Source: Thermoanaerobaculales bacterium
GTDB taxonomy: Bacteria; Acidobacteriota; Thermoanaerobaculia; Thermoanaerobaculales; Sulfomarinibacteraceae
Length of the DNA: 10,182 nt
NCBI GenBank assembly: GCA_029932545.1
Contig: JAOZPW010000134.1
Span: 1 to 10,182, forward strand
Direction of reading: 5' to 3'
Positions within the stretch are counted from its first letter, which is position 1. The number at the start of each line of letters is the position of its first letter. A model generated the notes under the pieces. That model was given only the letters and a program-made list of their open reading frames with translations, had not been told where the DNA came from and made no database searches. A program made the translations under genes and the position numbers. This document shows positions 1-6,921 of this stretch, one piece after another.

Positions 1-2384
1 CCACTGATCTCTTCGGCCGTTTGTATGAAGTCGGCGGTCGTCATTGCTTGGCCGTCAAAACGCTGGTGCACGGTGCGCATCACCTCGAGGAAGGTCTCAT
101 TCCCCAGCAAGAGCCTCAACTGATGCAGGGCAAATGTGCCCTTGATCCGGGGCACGAGGTAGGGACCGTACTGGTCGTAGGCACGATGGGCCTCAAGCGC
201 CGGTAGATCACCTTCCCGCGACACCGTGTAGAGGAATCGATTCTCCAGGGCGGCCAGTTCGTCGGCCAGGGCCTCGGCGGCTTCTGTCGGGTCCTCTTCG
301 AGACCATCCAGCAGACGCCAGTAGGCTGCCGTCGCACTGATGAACCAGCTCTCAGCCTCGGTCGCCGGCCACACGGTACCGTGCCACAGATCGTCACTGT
401 CGATCTCGAAATCCTCCTCGACCTCACCAAGGACCATCTCCAGATCGTCGTCGGCCGCATCGTCGTCATCTGTCGGCCTGAGTGCCTTGAGCCGGTCGGC
501 GACAAAGATGGGAGAAACAACCGAATATCCCGTACTGAGGTGCGGCTCGGCACCTGGAAGATCGGGCAGGATCCGCCAGCCCTTGGTCGGAAACTTCTCA
601 CGCAGGGTTACTTTGCCGTGGTGGGCCAGAAAGACCATCTCTTGTGCCATCTCCGATGTTGTGATCTTGCCGTCGCAGGCATGGGCGCGGTTAATTGGCG
701 ACGAGGCCCACAGTCGAACGGCCTTCTCGGCGTCGATTGATCCCTTGTTCTCCTGATAGAAATGATTGAACGCGATGTCACGATTCCACGGTGAAAACAT
801 CAAATCGAAGGGCCGGTCGTCCGGTTGTGCGATATATTCCTTGCGGACCTCCGGGTCGCGGGCGTTGTTATTGGCCCACAGAAAACCCGGTGTGCCGAAT
901 GGATCCATGTCTTCGCCCGTCCGCCACATCTTCTTGCTATGGGTACCCAATAGCAAGATGGCGACCTCGCCGGTCTTCATGTCGGCGATCGGCCAGTCGT
1001 TGGTATACATGCCGTTGTTCTTCTCCCACAGGATGCGCTCGACATCATCGATCGACGAGGCGTACTGGGCCGCTTTTCGAGCCCTGTTGGACTGAGGGGT
1101 CGAATCCGCCTCATACGGCGTCTGCATCACCGTGGTCTCGCCGAAAACTATACCCGCCTCGTTGAGGTAGAAATCGGCGCCCGAATGAATGCCACCAGGA
1201 AATGTCTGGTAGACGAGCCGATGGCCCGTACTGGGTTCGACATCACAGATGACATTCCAGTGCACCCCGGCGAAACCGCCCCACATGAAGATCTGGCCAA
1301 AGACGACTTGACCACCTGCAGTGGCGGGCCCTGTGGCAGCGAAGGCCGAGCACTTGTGCTGATCGAGATCAACCGCCATCTCCTCGTCAGGAGCAATAAA
1401 CGCCTGCCCGGTCAGCGAGTTGGGCGTCACCTTGAGGGCATTGTGCAACTGACCGAGATCTATGACAGAGTTGACGGTGACAATATCCCGGTAGTCAACG
1501 GTACGACCCCATGCCTCGGCGCCTGCCGCGGCGGCGCCGTCAGCGATCCCCTTCATTTCCGTCAGGTATTCATCGTCGTACTTCCTCAGAAAAATCGCAT
1601 CAGCCTGGAAACGCAGGCCTTCCCATCCCGCCTCGGGATCATCGCCGTTGGCCAGGACACCCAGCTTGCGGATATACTCGGCGATCTCGCCTGAGACCAG
1701 TGAGCCATACTGATGGCCACGATCAAATGGCTCGCCCTCGATGTGAACGAAGATCCAGCCCTTATCGTCGTACCGGAAGCCGGGTCCGGACCACCGGACA
1801 GTCTCCATCGGGATGTACTCGGTGATGTCATCGACCGGATCAACCCGAATGTCGTCAAAGAGGGCCGAGCCCCGTGCCGTACCGTTGAAACCCAGGTGAA
1901 GCCGCACCCGGTCCGACGCCTGGGTGGCAATGAACAGCGTCTCGACCCGGGTCCAGTCCGCATCACCGCCGACCGCCGGCGAGTGATTGGTGAAGGGGAA
2001 GGAGGCCATCGTCAGGCAGGCGGGCACCGCCGTCGGGTATTTCGTCATCGGATCGGACACCGCTCCGATGGTCCTGATCCACCCACTGAGGCGATAGAGT
2101 TTGCCAACCTCGAGCTCCACTGGGTCGCTTTCGACCGTGGCACGGCCTTGGGTGCCGACCTCGAGCCCTACGGCACCCACGCCCGTGTATACGCCGTCGG
2201 TCAGCGGCACGAGCCCGGCGGTATCCGTCGATCTTTCGGCGATCAGGCGCCATCCGACGATCGAGCCATCCGCACCGAGCTGTTCAAAGCCGGGGTTGGA
2301 GACCCCGATTTCGGCCCCAACCGCAGGGATCGACAGCATGACGATAACCAAAAAGACCGCGACCGAACGAAACAAAGAAGTCAT
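1..2384 (-). CDS. Exported C45-type Ntn-hydrolase with CBM-like N-terminus and M1-like C-terminus (3' end outside window)
   Basis: The reading frame starts at ATG 2384 and stays open to base 1, giving 794 visible residues. GGAGGG lies 4 bases upstream of the ATG. Residues 1-24 form a signal peptide (basic start, hydrophobic core, A-V-G-A cleavage site), so the product is exported. Residues about 29-184 look like a carbohydrate-binding jelly roll (NPGFE and GW near the start, ALFDDIRV at the end). From about 208 the C45 acyl-CoA:6-APA acyltransferase pattern follows: F220-D-R-G-H-Q-Y-G, then H-K-C-S-A-F with Cys345 as the expected autoprocessed nucleophile, then FGQIFMWGG and H-S-G-A-D-F. Family members hydrolyse or transfer amide or ester acyl groups; the substrate here is unknown. 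An acidic linker (about 636-665) leads to a region resembling the M1 peptidase C-terminal part (IKGTFALHQLR..LGNETF, then TTADF). No HEXXH zinc motif is visible. The gene is divergent from the activator gene. Confidence 0.85.
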   Translation of the reverse strand, partial: MTSLFRSVAVFLVIVMLSIPAVGAEIGVSNPGFEQLGADGSIVGWRLIAERSTDTAGLVPLTDGVYTGVGAVGLEVGTQGRATVESDPVELEVGKLYRLSGWIRTIGAVSDPMTKYPTAVPACLTMASFPFTNHSPAVGGDADWTRVETLFIATQASDRVRLHLGFNGTARGSALFDDIRVDPVDDITEYIPMETVRWSGPGFRYDDKGWIFVHIEGEPFDRGHQYGSLVSGEIAEYIRKLGVLANGDDPEAGWEGLRFQADAIFLRKYDDEYLTEMKGIADGAAAAGAEAWGRTVDYRDIVTVNSVIDLGQLHNALKVTPNSLTGQAFIAPDEEMAVDLDQHKCSAFAATGPATAGGQVVFGQIFMWGGFAGVHWNVICDVEPSTGHRLVYQTFPGGIHSGADFYLNEAGIVFGETTVMQTPYEADSTPQSNRARKAAQYASSIDDVERILWEKNNGMYTNDWPIADMKTGEVAILLLGTHSKKMWRTGEDMDPFGTPGFLWANNNARDPEVRKEYIAQPDDRPFDLMFSPWNRDIAFNHFYQENKGSIDAEKAVRLWASSPINRAHACDGKITTSEMAQEMVFLAHHGKVTLREKFPTKGWRILPDLPGAEPHLSTGYSVVSPIFVADRLKALRPTDDDDAADDDLEMVLGEVEEDFEIDSDDLWHGTVWPATEAESWFISATAAYWRLLDGLEEDPTEAAEALADELAALENRFLYTVSREGDLPALEAHRAYDQYGPYLVPRIKGTFALHQLRLLLGNETFLEVMRTVHQRFDGQAMTTADFIQTAEEIS

Positions 2385-2478
2385 CAAACCCTCCGGCCGA
2401 ACATTGTAGCCGAGGGAGCTGGTAGGGTGGGCCGATTTTGAGGTCGGACTGTTGGGTGAGATTGGATTAAGATAATGG
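2385..2478. promoter_or_regulatory. Divergent intergenic region with two -10-like hexamers
   Basis: This 94-base spacer separates the minus-strand hydrolase from the plus-strand activator and must hold both 5' control regions. On the minus strand a TACAAT hexamer (2408-2403) would start transcription near 2396, just before the GGAGGG ribosome site at 2394-2389. On the plus strand GATAAT (2471-2476) ends only 5 bases before the activator's ATG, which would imply a leaderless or nearly leaderless mRNA. No convincing -35 hexamer stands at the standard spacing on either strand, so both assignments are tentative. Confidence 0.3.
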
Positions 2479-2481
2479 GTG

Positions 2482-4404
2482 ATGTCGGAGAATCCTGATT
2501 CTGTTGCCGCGTTGATCCAAGAGAGTTACGAATTGGAGCGGAGCGGTGATGTCGGTTCGGCGGTGGCGGAAGCTCGTCAGGCCCTGGACCTCGCGGTTCG
2601 TTACGATTATCAAAGGGAACGATCCGCCGCTCTGGTGTGCCTCGCCTATCTCTACAATCACATGGGGAAATTTGAGCAGGCCCTGGAACTGGCCGAGGAA
2701 GCCGTGGGGCTATCTGCGTCTTTCCCCAGGGTTCATGTCGACGCCCTGATGACTCGAGGCGTTTGTCTCAGCGACATCGGCGATCTTGACCGGACCGAGG
2801 ACTCCCTGCTCAAGGCCATGGAGTTGGCCCGTGAAGAGGGCTATCGGGAGGCCCTGCAGAAGTGTCTCCACGTACTGTCCGCGGGTGTCTATATTCCGCG
2901 GGGGAGTTTTGAGTTGGCTGTCGCGGCAGACGAGGAAAGTCTGGAGATGGTGGACTCCCTTGGGCTCGAGGATCTGCGATGGTTTCCACTAGTGACTCTG
3001 GGATGGGTGTACTGGGTCACCGGGAAACGGCAGAAGGCCCTCAAGACGCTCGATCGCCTGGAAAAAGCGGTTCAACCCTATTCGCTGGGCGAGGGCTATT
3101 TCTGCTGCCTGGCGGCTGACCTCGCCCAGGAAAGCGAAGACCCCGAGACGGCGATTCCCCTCTACGCCAAGGCTCGGTCCATTGCCGATTTGATTGGTGA
3201 TCCGGGTTTGGGCGCCGAACTCCGGACCGGTCTCAGCCGATATCATCGCCGATTCGGGAGTGTTTCGACCGCGTTCACCTGGGCCTGTGATGCCGTCAGT
3301 GTTGCCGAGAGGGCTCATTCCAGTCCGACGCTCGGCTGGGCCCTGATCGAGAAGGCCCGGTGCCGGTGGGTTCTTGGTGATGTGGATGACGCCGAAAGGG
3401 ACTTTCAAAGGGCCGGGGATCATACCCGAACACTTGGCGCCCGCTTCGACGAGGCCAGAATCCAGCTATTGTTGAGTGCCCTTCTCTTTGACCAGGACAA
3501 CTCGGCCGCAGGTCAGATGCTTGCCGAAACTGTTCGAACCATCCGAAGCGGTGACTTCTGGTTTCTGGTCGAGACTGAGAGACCGTTGGTCTTCCCGCTG
3601 CTCGTCCATTTTGCAGCCGGTTCCGATCCGATTGCGGCCGATGCCGCTGCCGAGATGCTTGAGCAGCTTGAGAAATTGCCGCCACCCCCCCTACGGATTG
3701 TCACCTTGGGGTCCTTCGAGGTGCGCATGGGTAAGCGGCTGATTCCACCCAAAAACCTCAAGCGGCGCCGTTCCGGAGATCTTCTAGGACTCCTCCTGAT
3801 CAGTCCGGGCGCTGGGATCGAGATGGATCGAGCGATGGAATGGCTCTGGCCTGAGAAAGACCCACGAGCCGCCACGGCCAATCTCCACCAGGCGACGTCG
3901 GCTCTCAGACGGGCGCTCGAACCCGATCTTCCCGAGAAGTTTCCCTCCCGGTATCTCAAGGTCCATCAGGGCCAGATTTCCCTGCGGTTGCCGGAGAATT
4001 CATGGATTGATTTCATGGAATTCGAGGTCCTTCTTGAAAAAGGAGATTTTGTCCAAGCCCTCGGCCTCTATGGCGGCGACCTCTTCGGAGGGAACGCCCT
4101 CACGGACGATGCCGTCATCATGCGTGAGCACCTGAAACAGCGTGCCGTTCACGCGGCATTGAAGACTGCGGTCGGTGAGATGGAGAATGGGAATACCGAA
4201 GCCTCACTCGATGCATGTCTGATCGCACTGAGATTGGAGCCCTGGCAGGAGAACGCGGCCTTGATGGGGATGCAGGCCCTGTTGGCCCTGGGCCAACGGG
4301 CCGGCGCCATTCGTCTCTATCAGAAACTGTGTCGTTGCCTTGAGGAAGAACTCGGAGTCAAACCTCAGCAGGATCTTCAGCAGTACTATCGTTCAATTCT
4401 GTAG
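2482..4404 (+). CDS. SARP/AfsR-class transcriptional activator: TPR domain followed by OmpR-type winged helix and BTAD
   Basis: The protein has about 640 residues. Residues about 8-395 are helical TPR-like repeats with typical signatures (A-L-V-C-L-A-Y-L-Y, G-K-F-E-Q-A-L-E-L-A-E-E-A, G-D-V-D-D-A-E-R-D-F). After a proline hinge (PPPP, about 400) comes LRIVTLGSFEV, the first strand of an OmpR-type winged helix. The helices MEWLWPEKDPRAATANLH and TSALRRAL complete the DNA-binding domain, to about 505. Residues about 510-640 form the bacterial transcriptional activator domain (Y-G-G-D-L, RAGAIRLYQKLCRCLEEELGVKPQ). Streptomyces SARPs carry winged helix and BTAD at the N-terminus; here they come last, after the TPR sensor, with no ATPase P-loop. 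GTG 2479 and ATG 2482 are adjacent, with an in-frame TAA at 2473; I chose the ATG. No good Shine-Dalgarno is visible. It probably activates the downstream pair. Confidence 0.9.
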   Translation: MSENPDSVAALIQESYELERSGDVGSAVAEARQALDLAVRYDYQRERSAALVCLAYLYNHMGKFEQALELAEEAVGLSASFPRVHVDALMTRGVCLSDIGDLDRTEDSLLKAMELAREEGYREALQKCLHVLSAGVYIPRGSFELAVAADEESLEMVDSLGLEDLRWFPLVTLGWVYWVTGKRQKALKTLDRLEKAVQPYSLGEGYFCCLAADLAQESEDPETAIPLYAKARSIADLIGDPGLGAELRTGLSRYHRRFGSVSTAFTWACDAVSVAERAHSSPTLGWALIEKARCRWVLGDVDDAERDFQRAGDHTRTLGARFDEARIQLLLSALLFDQDNSAAGQMLAETVRTIRSGDFWFLVETERPLVFPLLVHFAAGSDPIAADAAAEMLEQLEKLPPPPLRIVTLGSFEVRMGKRLIPPKNLKRRRSGDLLGLLLISPGAGIEMDRAMEWLWPEKDPRAATANLHQATSALRRALEPDLPEKFPSRYLKVHQGQISLRLPENSWIDFMEFEVLLEKGDFVQALGLYGGDLFGGNALTDDAVIMREHLKQRAVHAALKTAVGEMENGNTEASLDACLIALRLEPWQENAALMGMQALLALGQRAGAIRLYQKLCRCLEEELGVKPQQDLQQYYRSIL

Positions 4405-4449
4405 AAATCTATACCTCCACATGGCATCACCTCGAGCGACAAGAGCCGC

Positions 4450-4482
4450 TGTCAGTCATTTGTCAGTCCCCTTCGGTATCTT
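4450..4482 (+). promoter_or_regulatory. SARP-type activator site: 11-bp-period direct repeat 8 bp upstream of a -10
   Basis: TGTCAGTC occurs at 4450-4457 and again at 4461-4468, an exact 8-base direct repeat with an 11-base period, so both copies face the same side of the helix. Exactly 8 bases (4469-4476) separate the second copy from TATCTT (4477-4482), a 4-of-6 match to the -10 consensus. SARP activators are known to bind heptamer direct repeats at 11-bp spacing placed 8 bp from the -10, replacing the -35. The site lies between a SARP-like gene and the next plus-strand operon. Predicted transcription start is near 4489, leaving a leader of about 32 bases. The activator link is inferred from geometry and context. 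Confidence 0.55.
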
Positions 4483-4520
4483 GGTTTTCGGATTGAGCCA
4501 ATGAATTTCTTGGGGGAATT

Positions 4521-4724
4521 ATGAGACAGATTCAATCCTGCGTACTCCGTCTTCTGGTCGATCCCGACCATCCGTCGGATTTGCGGGGAATGGTCAACCT
4601 CGTCGAGGATGATACCGAGTATTCCTTCAGGGATGGGCAGGACCTCGTCCACCTCCTGAAGGAACTGAATGCAGGCCTCATTTCCCGGGAACACAATGAA
4701 CAATTGAAGGGGGATTCGCGATGA
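4521..4724 (+). CDS. Small conserved-looking protein coupled to secreted repeat protein
   Basis: This 67-residue acidic protein has no signal peptide or membrane segment, so it is probably cytosolic. A strong ribosome site (GGGGGA, 4512-4517) stands 3 bases before the ATG. Its TGA stop (4722-4724) overlaps the next ATG (4721-4723), so the two genes are almost certainly translationally coupled. The sequence has a hydrophobic strand (SCVLRLLVD), an L-R-G motif near residue 22, then a Y-S-F-R-D turn and an amphipathic helix (LVHLLKELNAG). The pattern 'VLRL-V-D...LRG-V...F.....L--LL' resembles small uncharacterised proteins I recall near BTAD regulators in several phyla; that is memory, not a search result. 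Function unknown; it could be a modulator of the upstream activator or a partner for export of the downstream protein. Confidence 0.65.
   Translation: MRQIQSCVLRLLVDPDHPSDLRGMVNLVEDDTEYSFRDGQDLVHLLKELNAGLISREHNEQLKGDSR
4709..4714 (+). promoter_or_regulatory. Shine-Dalgarno of the secreted repeat gene
   Basis: GGGGGA lies inside the end of the upstream small gene, 6 bases before ATG 4721. It supports the ATG at 4721 as the start and fits an ATGA-type coupled start/stop. Confidence 0.6.
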
Positions 4725-6679
4725 GAACGAAAACACGAGGGACCCGTCTCGCCCTTGCGTTGGCAGTATGGCTTTCGTCGCCCTGCGTTCTTCAGGCGAC
4801 CGGCATCAGTGGAACGGTAACGGCCGAGGGCGCCTCTGGCATCGAAGGCATCGAGGTCCGAATTCTGAATACCGTCGGGACCTTTTTCAACCTGGTGATG
4901 ACCGATGCCTCCGGGGCCTATGTTTTCGAGACCCTGGATGCAGACTCCTACCTGCTTTGGACGAAAAACGGCGAGGGATTCATCGACGAACTCTACGACG
5001 ACATCCCCTGTGCCGGAGGGTGTAACCCCTTCGAAGGTACGCCGGTTTCGGTCGGTGCCGGACAGGATGTCACCGGCGTCGATTTTGTCTTGTCGACAGG
5101 GGGACGGATCGCCGGGACGGTGACCGACGAGGCAACGGCCGTACCGATCGAGGGACTGGAGGTCAAGATCTACGACACATTGGAGTCCCTGATTGCTCTT
5201 GGGACGACCTCGGCATCGGGCGACTACCTCTCGGCGACGGGACTCCCGGCGGGAGACTACTTCGTCCAGACCTCAAACGACGTCGGCTACTTCGACGAAG
5301 TCTACGACGACATTCCGTGCCCCGCTGCCTGCGACGTCACCGTGGGTGACCTCGTCACGGTGACCCTGGCCTCGACAACGACGGGCATTGATTTTTCGTT
5401 GTCCGCCGGCGGCCAGATCGCGGGAGTGGTGACCTCCAGCGGTGACGGTGCTCCGATCGACCGGGTGAGGATCGACGTCTACGATGCCGGCGGCGGATGG
5501 ACTACCTCGGCCACACCTGACGCCGGCGGCGCCTACGTCACCGAAGCGGGACTCTCCCCCGGGACCTACTTTGCCCTGACGGACAACTGGTGGGGCCATG
5601 TCGATGAACTCTATGACGATCTCCCGTGTTATGCGGGATGTTCCCCTGTTGCCGGTACTCCGATCGTCGTGACATCTGGTACGACCTCCGGCATTGACTT
5701 TGCCCTCGATCCAGGAGGGTGGATCACAGGCGTCATCACCGACGGCACGACCGGATTGCCGATCGAGGATGCCGGGGTCGAGGTCTTCACCGAAGATGGA
5801 CGCCGCATCATGACGGCCTTGGCCGATGCTTCCGGCATCTACTGGGCCTCGGGCCTGCCGACCGGCAACTTCATCCTCAGGGCCTACAGTTGGGCGGGCT
5901 ATCTGGCTGAGTTGTACGACGACGTTGTGTGCCTTGACGACTGTGATTTCTCGGAGGCCACACCCGTTGCCGTCATACAGCCGGCGATTACCTCGGGGAT
6001 TGATTTTTCGCTCGAAACCGGGGCCGTGATCAACGGCACGGTGACCCACGAGGCTTCGGGGAGTCCGATTTCCAATGCCGACGTCCTGATCCTTGACGAT
6101 GAGGGGATGCCGATCGTCGATGCAATCGTCGATCAATTCGGCAGCTTCGACTCGGGCGCCATACCTGCGGGAACCTATTTTGTTCTCACCGACTCCTGGG
6201 GTGACTGGATGGTTGACGAGGTCTACGACGACATTCCCTGTGCGGACTTCTGCGAGCCGGAGAACGGAACCCCGATCGTGGTTGCGGGGGGCCAGACCGC
6301 TACACTGATCATACAGTTGGGTCTTGGAGGAGCCATTGCCGGCTCGGTGGTTTCCCAGACCGGGACGCCTGTCGTCGATTGTGACGTTCACGTTTTTGAC
6401 GACCAGGGAGTTCTGGTCACGGTTGCATTCAGCGACGAGAGCGGCGACTTCTCCGTTGGCAGTTTGCCTGGTGGAAACTATTTCCTCTTGACCCACAACT
6501 ACGACAATCTGGTTGATGAGTTATGGGAAGACATCGAGTGTGTTCTCAATTGTGATCCAACCTTGGGAACCGCGATCCTCGCCGAACCCGAGGAGACGAC
6601 CGGTGGTATCGATTTCATCCTCGAGTCGGCTGAGCTTTTCTCGGACGGCTTCGAGTCGGGAAATGTATCGGCCTGGTGA
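4721..6679 (+). CDS. Secreted protein with six carboxypeptidase-regulatory-like repeats and DGFESG C-terminal tail
   Basis: The protein has 652 residues. Residues 1-26 form a signal peptide (basic R-T-K-T-R-G-T-R, hydrophobic core, L-Q-A cleavage). Six tandem repeats of about 100 residues follow (about 28-637). Each starts with an (I/V)-x-G-x-V-T strand and contains a G-x-(Y/F) strand and an (A/P)-G-x-(Y/F) segment. Each then has D/A-E-[LV]-[YW]-[DE]-D-x-x-C-x3-C and a T-x-G-I-D-F end. The first half matches the CarboxypepD_reg / CnaB-like beta sandwich. The Cys pairs fall at 97/101, 200/204, 303/307, 404/408, 507/511 and 607/611. In the oxidising envelope these could be six short disulfides or, with the acidic neighbours, metal sites. 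The end is LFSDGFESGNVSAW, with no LPXTG or transmembrane anchor. No enzymatic domain is visible, so the role is probably structural, adhesive or binding. Start and coupling are supported by GGGGGA at 4709. Confidence 0.88.
   Translation: MRTKTRGTRLALALAVWLSSPCVLQATGISGTVTAEGASGIEGIEVRILNTVGTFFNLVMTDASGAYVFETLDADSYLLWTKNGEGFIDELYDDIPCAGGCNPFEGTPVSVGAGQDVTGVDFVLSTGGRIAGTVTDEATAVPIEGLEVKIYDTLESLIALGTTSASGDYLSATGLPAGDYFVQTSNDVGYFDEVYDDIPCPAACDVTVGDLVTVTLASTTTGIDFSLSAGGQIAGVVTSSGDGAPIDRVRIDVYDAGGGWTTSATPDAGGAYVTEAGLSPGTYFALTDNWWGHVDELYDDLPCYAGCSPVAGTPIVVTSGTTSGIDFALDPGGWITGVITDGTTGLPIEDAGVEVFTEDGRRIMTALADASGIYWASGLPTGNFILRAYSWAGYLAELYDDVVCLDDCDFSEATPVAVIQPAITSGIDFSLETGAVINGTVTHEASGSPISNADVLILDDEGMPIVDAIVDQFGSFDSGAIPAGTYFVLTDSWGDWMVDEVYDDIPCADFCEPENGTPIVVAGGQTATLIIQLGLGGAIAGSVVSQTGTPVVDCDVHVFDDQGVLVTVAFSDESGDFSVGSLPGGNYFLLTHNYDNLVDELWEDIECVLNCDPTLGTAILAEPEETTGGIDFILESAELFSDGFESGNVSAW
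4802..6631 (+). repeat. Six tandem ~100-residue protein repeats
   Basis: The repeat units begin near 4802, 5105, 5414, 5720, 6023 and 6332. The units are well diverged in DNA but keep the Y-D-D...C-x3-C core. The Cys-pair spacing is 103, 103, 101, 103 and 100 residues. This indicates old, stable tandem duplication with little recent recombination. Confidence 0.8.
6635..6676 (+). other. C-terminal tail LFSDGFESG-x3-AW (first copy)
   Basis: The last 14 residues of the six-repeat secreted protein match the tail of the unrelated secreted protein encoded on the opposite strand (6937-6981). The segment resembles the first strand of jelly-roll domains that start with DGFESG...W, but the stop codon follows at once, so no such domain can fold here. 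A sorting, anchoring or glycosylation signal is the likely alternative. Confidence 0.55.
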
Positions 6680-6689
6680 TGATGGGCTG

Positions 6690-6824
6690 ATGTCTCACGC
6701 GCTCCCAAACAACACACTCGATTACGCCGGTGCGGTGATCGGCGCCGTCTGGGGCTTCATCGACGGTGCGATCGGCGGCTTCGTCTTCGCGTGGCTCTAC
6801 AACAAGCTTAGCGGCACGCAGTAG
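6690..6824 (+). pseudogene. C-terminal fragment of a holin-like small membrane protein
   Basis: An ATG 10 bases after the secreted gene's stop opens a 44-residue frame ending in TAG. Its core IGAVWGFIDGAIGGFVFAWLYNKL is one glycine-zipper transmembrane helix with a basic end. It strongly recalls the C-terminal half of a widespread small family annotated 'bacteriophage holin'. From memory, full members have about 70-90 residues and two membrane helices. The N-terminal helix (usually with a G-L-x-W-G motif) is missing. In-frame sequence further upstream lies inside the secreted gene and shows no membrane character. No good ribosome site is present. It is most likely a decayed remnant, though a functional single-helix microprotein cannot be excluded. 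Confidence 0.45.
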
Positions 6825-6848
6825 CGTACCTTCTCGCCGGACAACTCC

Positions 6849-6880
6849 AAAGGGGACAGATGTTCTTCCTGTTTTCTGTC
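6849..6880 (+). repeat. Possible REP-like element (AAAGGGGACAGAT with GACAGA/TCTGTC stem)
   Basis: AAAGGGGACAGAT is followed by TCTGTC, giving a perfect 6-bp stem (6855-6860 with 6875-6880) and a 14-base loop. The start matches, from memory, a motif common in intergenic REP-type elements linked to RAYT transposases. No transposase is present in the window, and the match could be chance. It sits in the short stretch between the two convergent transcription units, where it could also act as a weak hairpin; no T-run follows it. Confidence 0.25.
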
Positions 6881-6921
6881 GGGTGGAAAATTATAAGGTT
6901 TTCATTCTGTACGACATGCGC

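Noticed and set aside
1963..2253. Arg-rich 96-codon minus-strand frame, and other short minus-strand frames (116-601, 1148-1396, 1586-1966)
   Set aside because: They are in different frames from the hydrolase and have Arg-rich or low-complexity translations typical of out-of-frame GC-rich DNA.
340..2441. Several plus-strand frames of 100-240 codons across the left arm
   Set aside because: All are shadows of the continuous minus-strand hydrolase frame, which has a signal peptide and family motifs throughout.
2452..2471. Imperfect TTGG-x-T repeat upstream of the activator, considered as an autoregulatory SARP site
   Set aside because: The period is 10, not 11; only a few bases match; and the spacing to GATAAT is 3 instead of 8.
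4405..4449. Searched for a terminator after the activator gene
   Set aside because: No stem with a following T-run is visible; readthrough into the next operon remains possible.
5273..6496. 407-codon open frame on the minus strand, antisense to the secreted repeat gene
   Set aside because: It lies entirely inside a clear coding gene with signal peptide, repeats and ribosome site. Its own translation has no domain, signal or start signal. Stop-free antisense frames are common in GC-rich repetitive genes.
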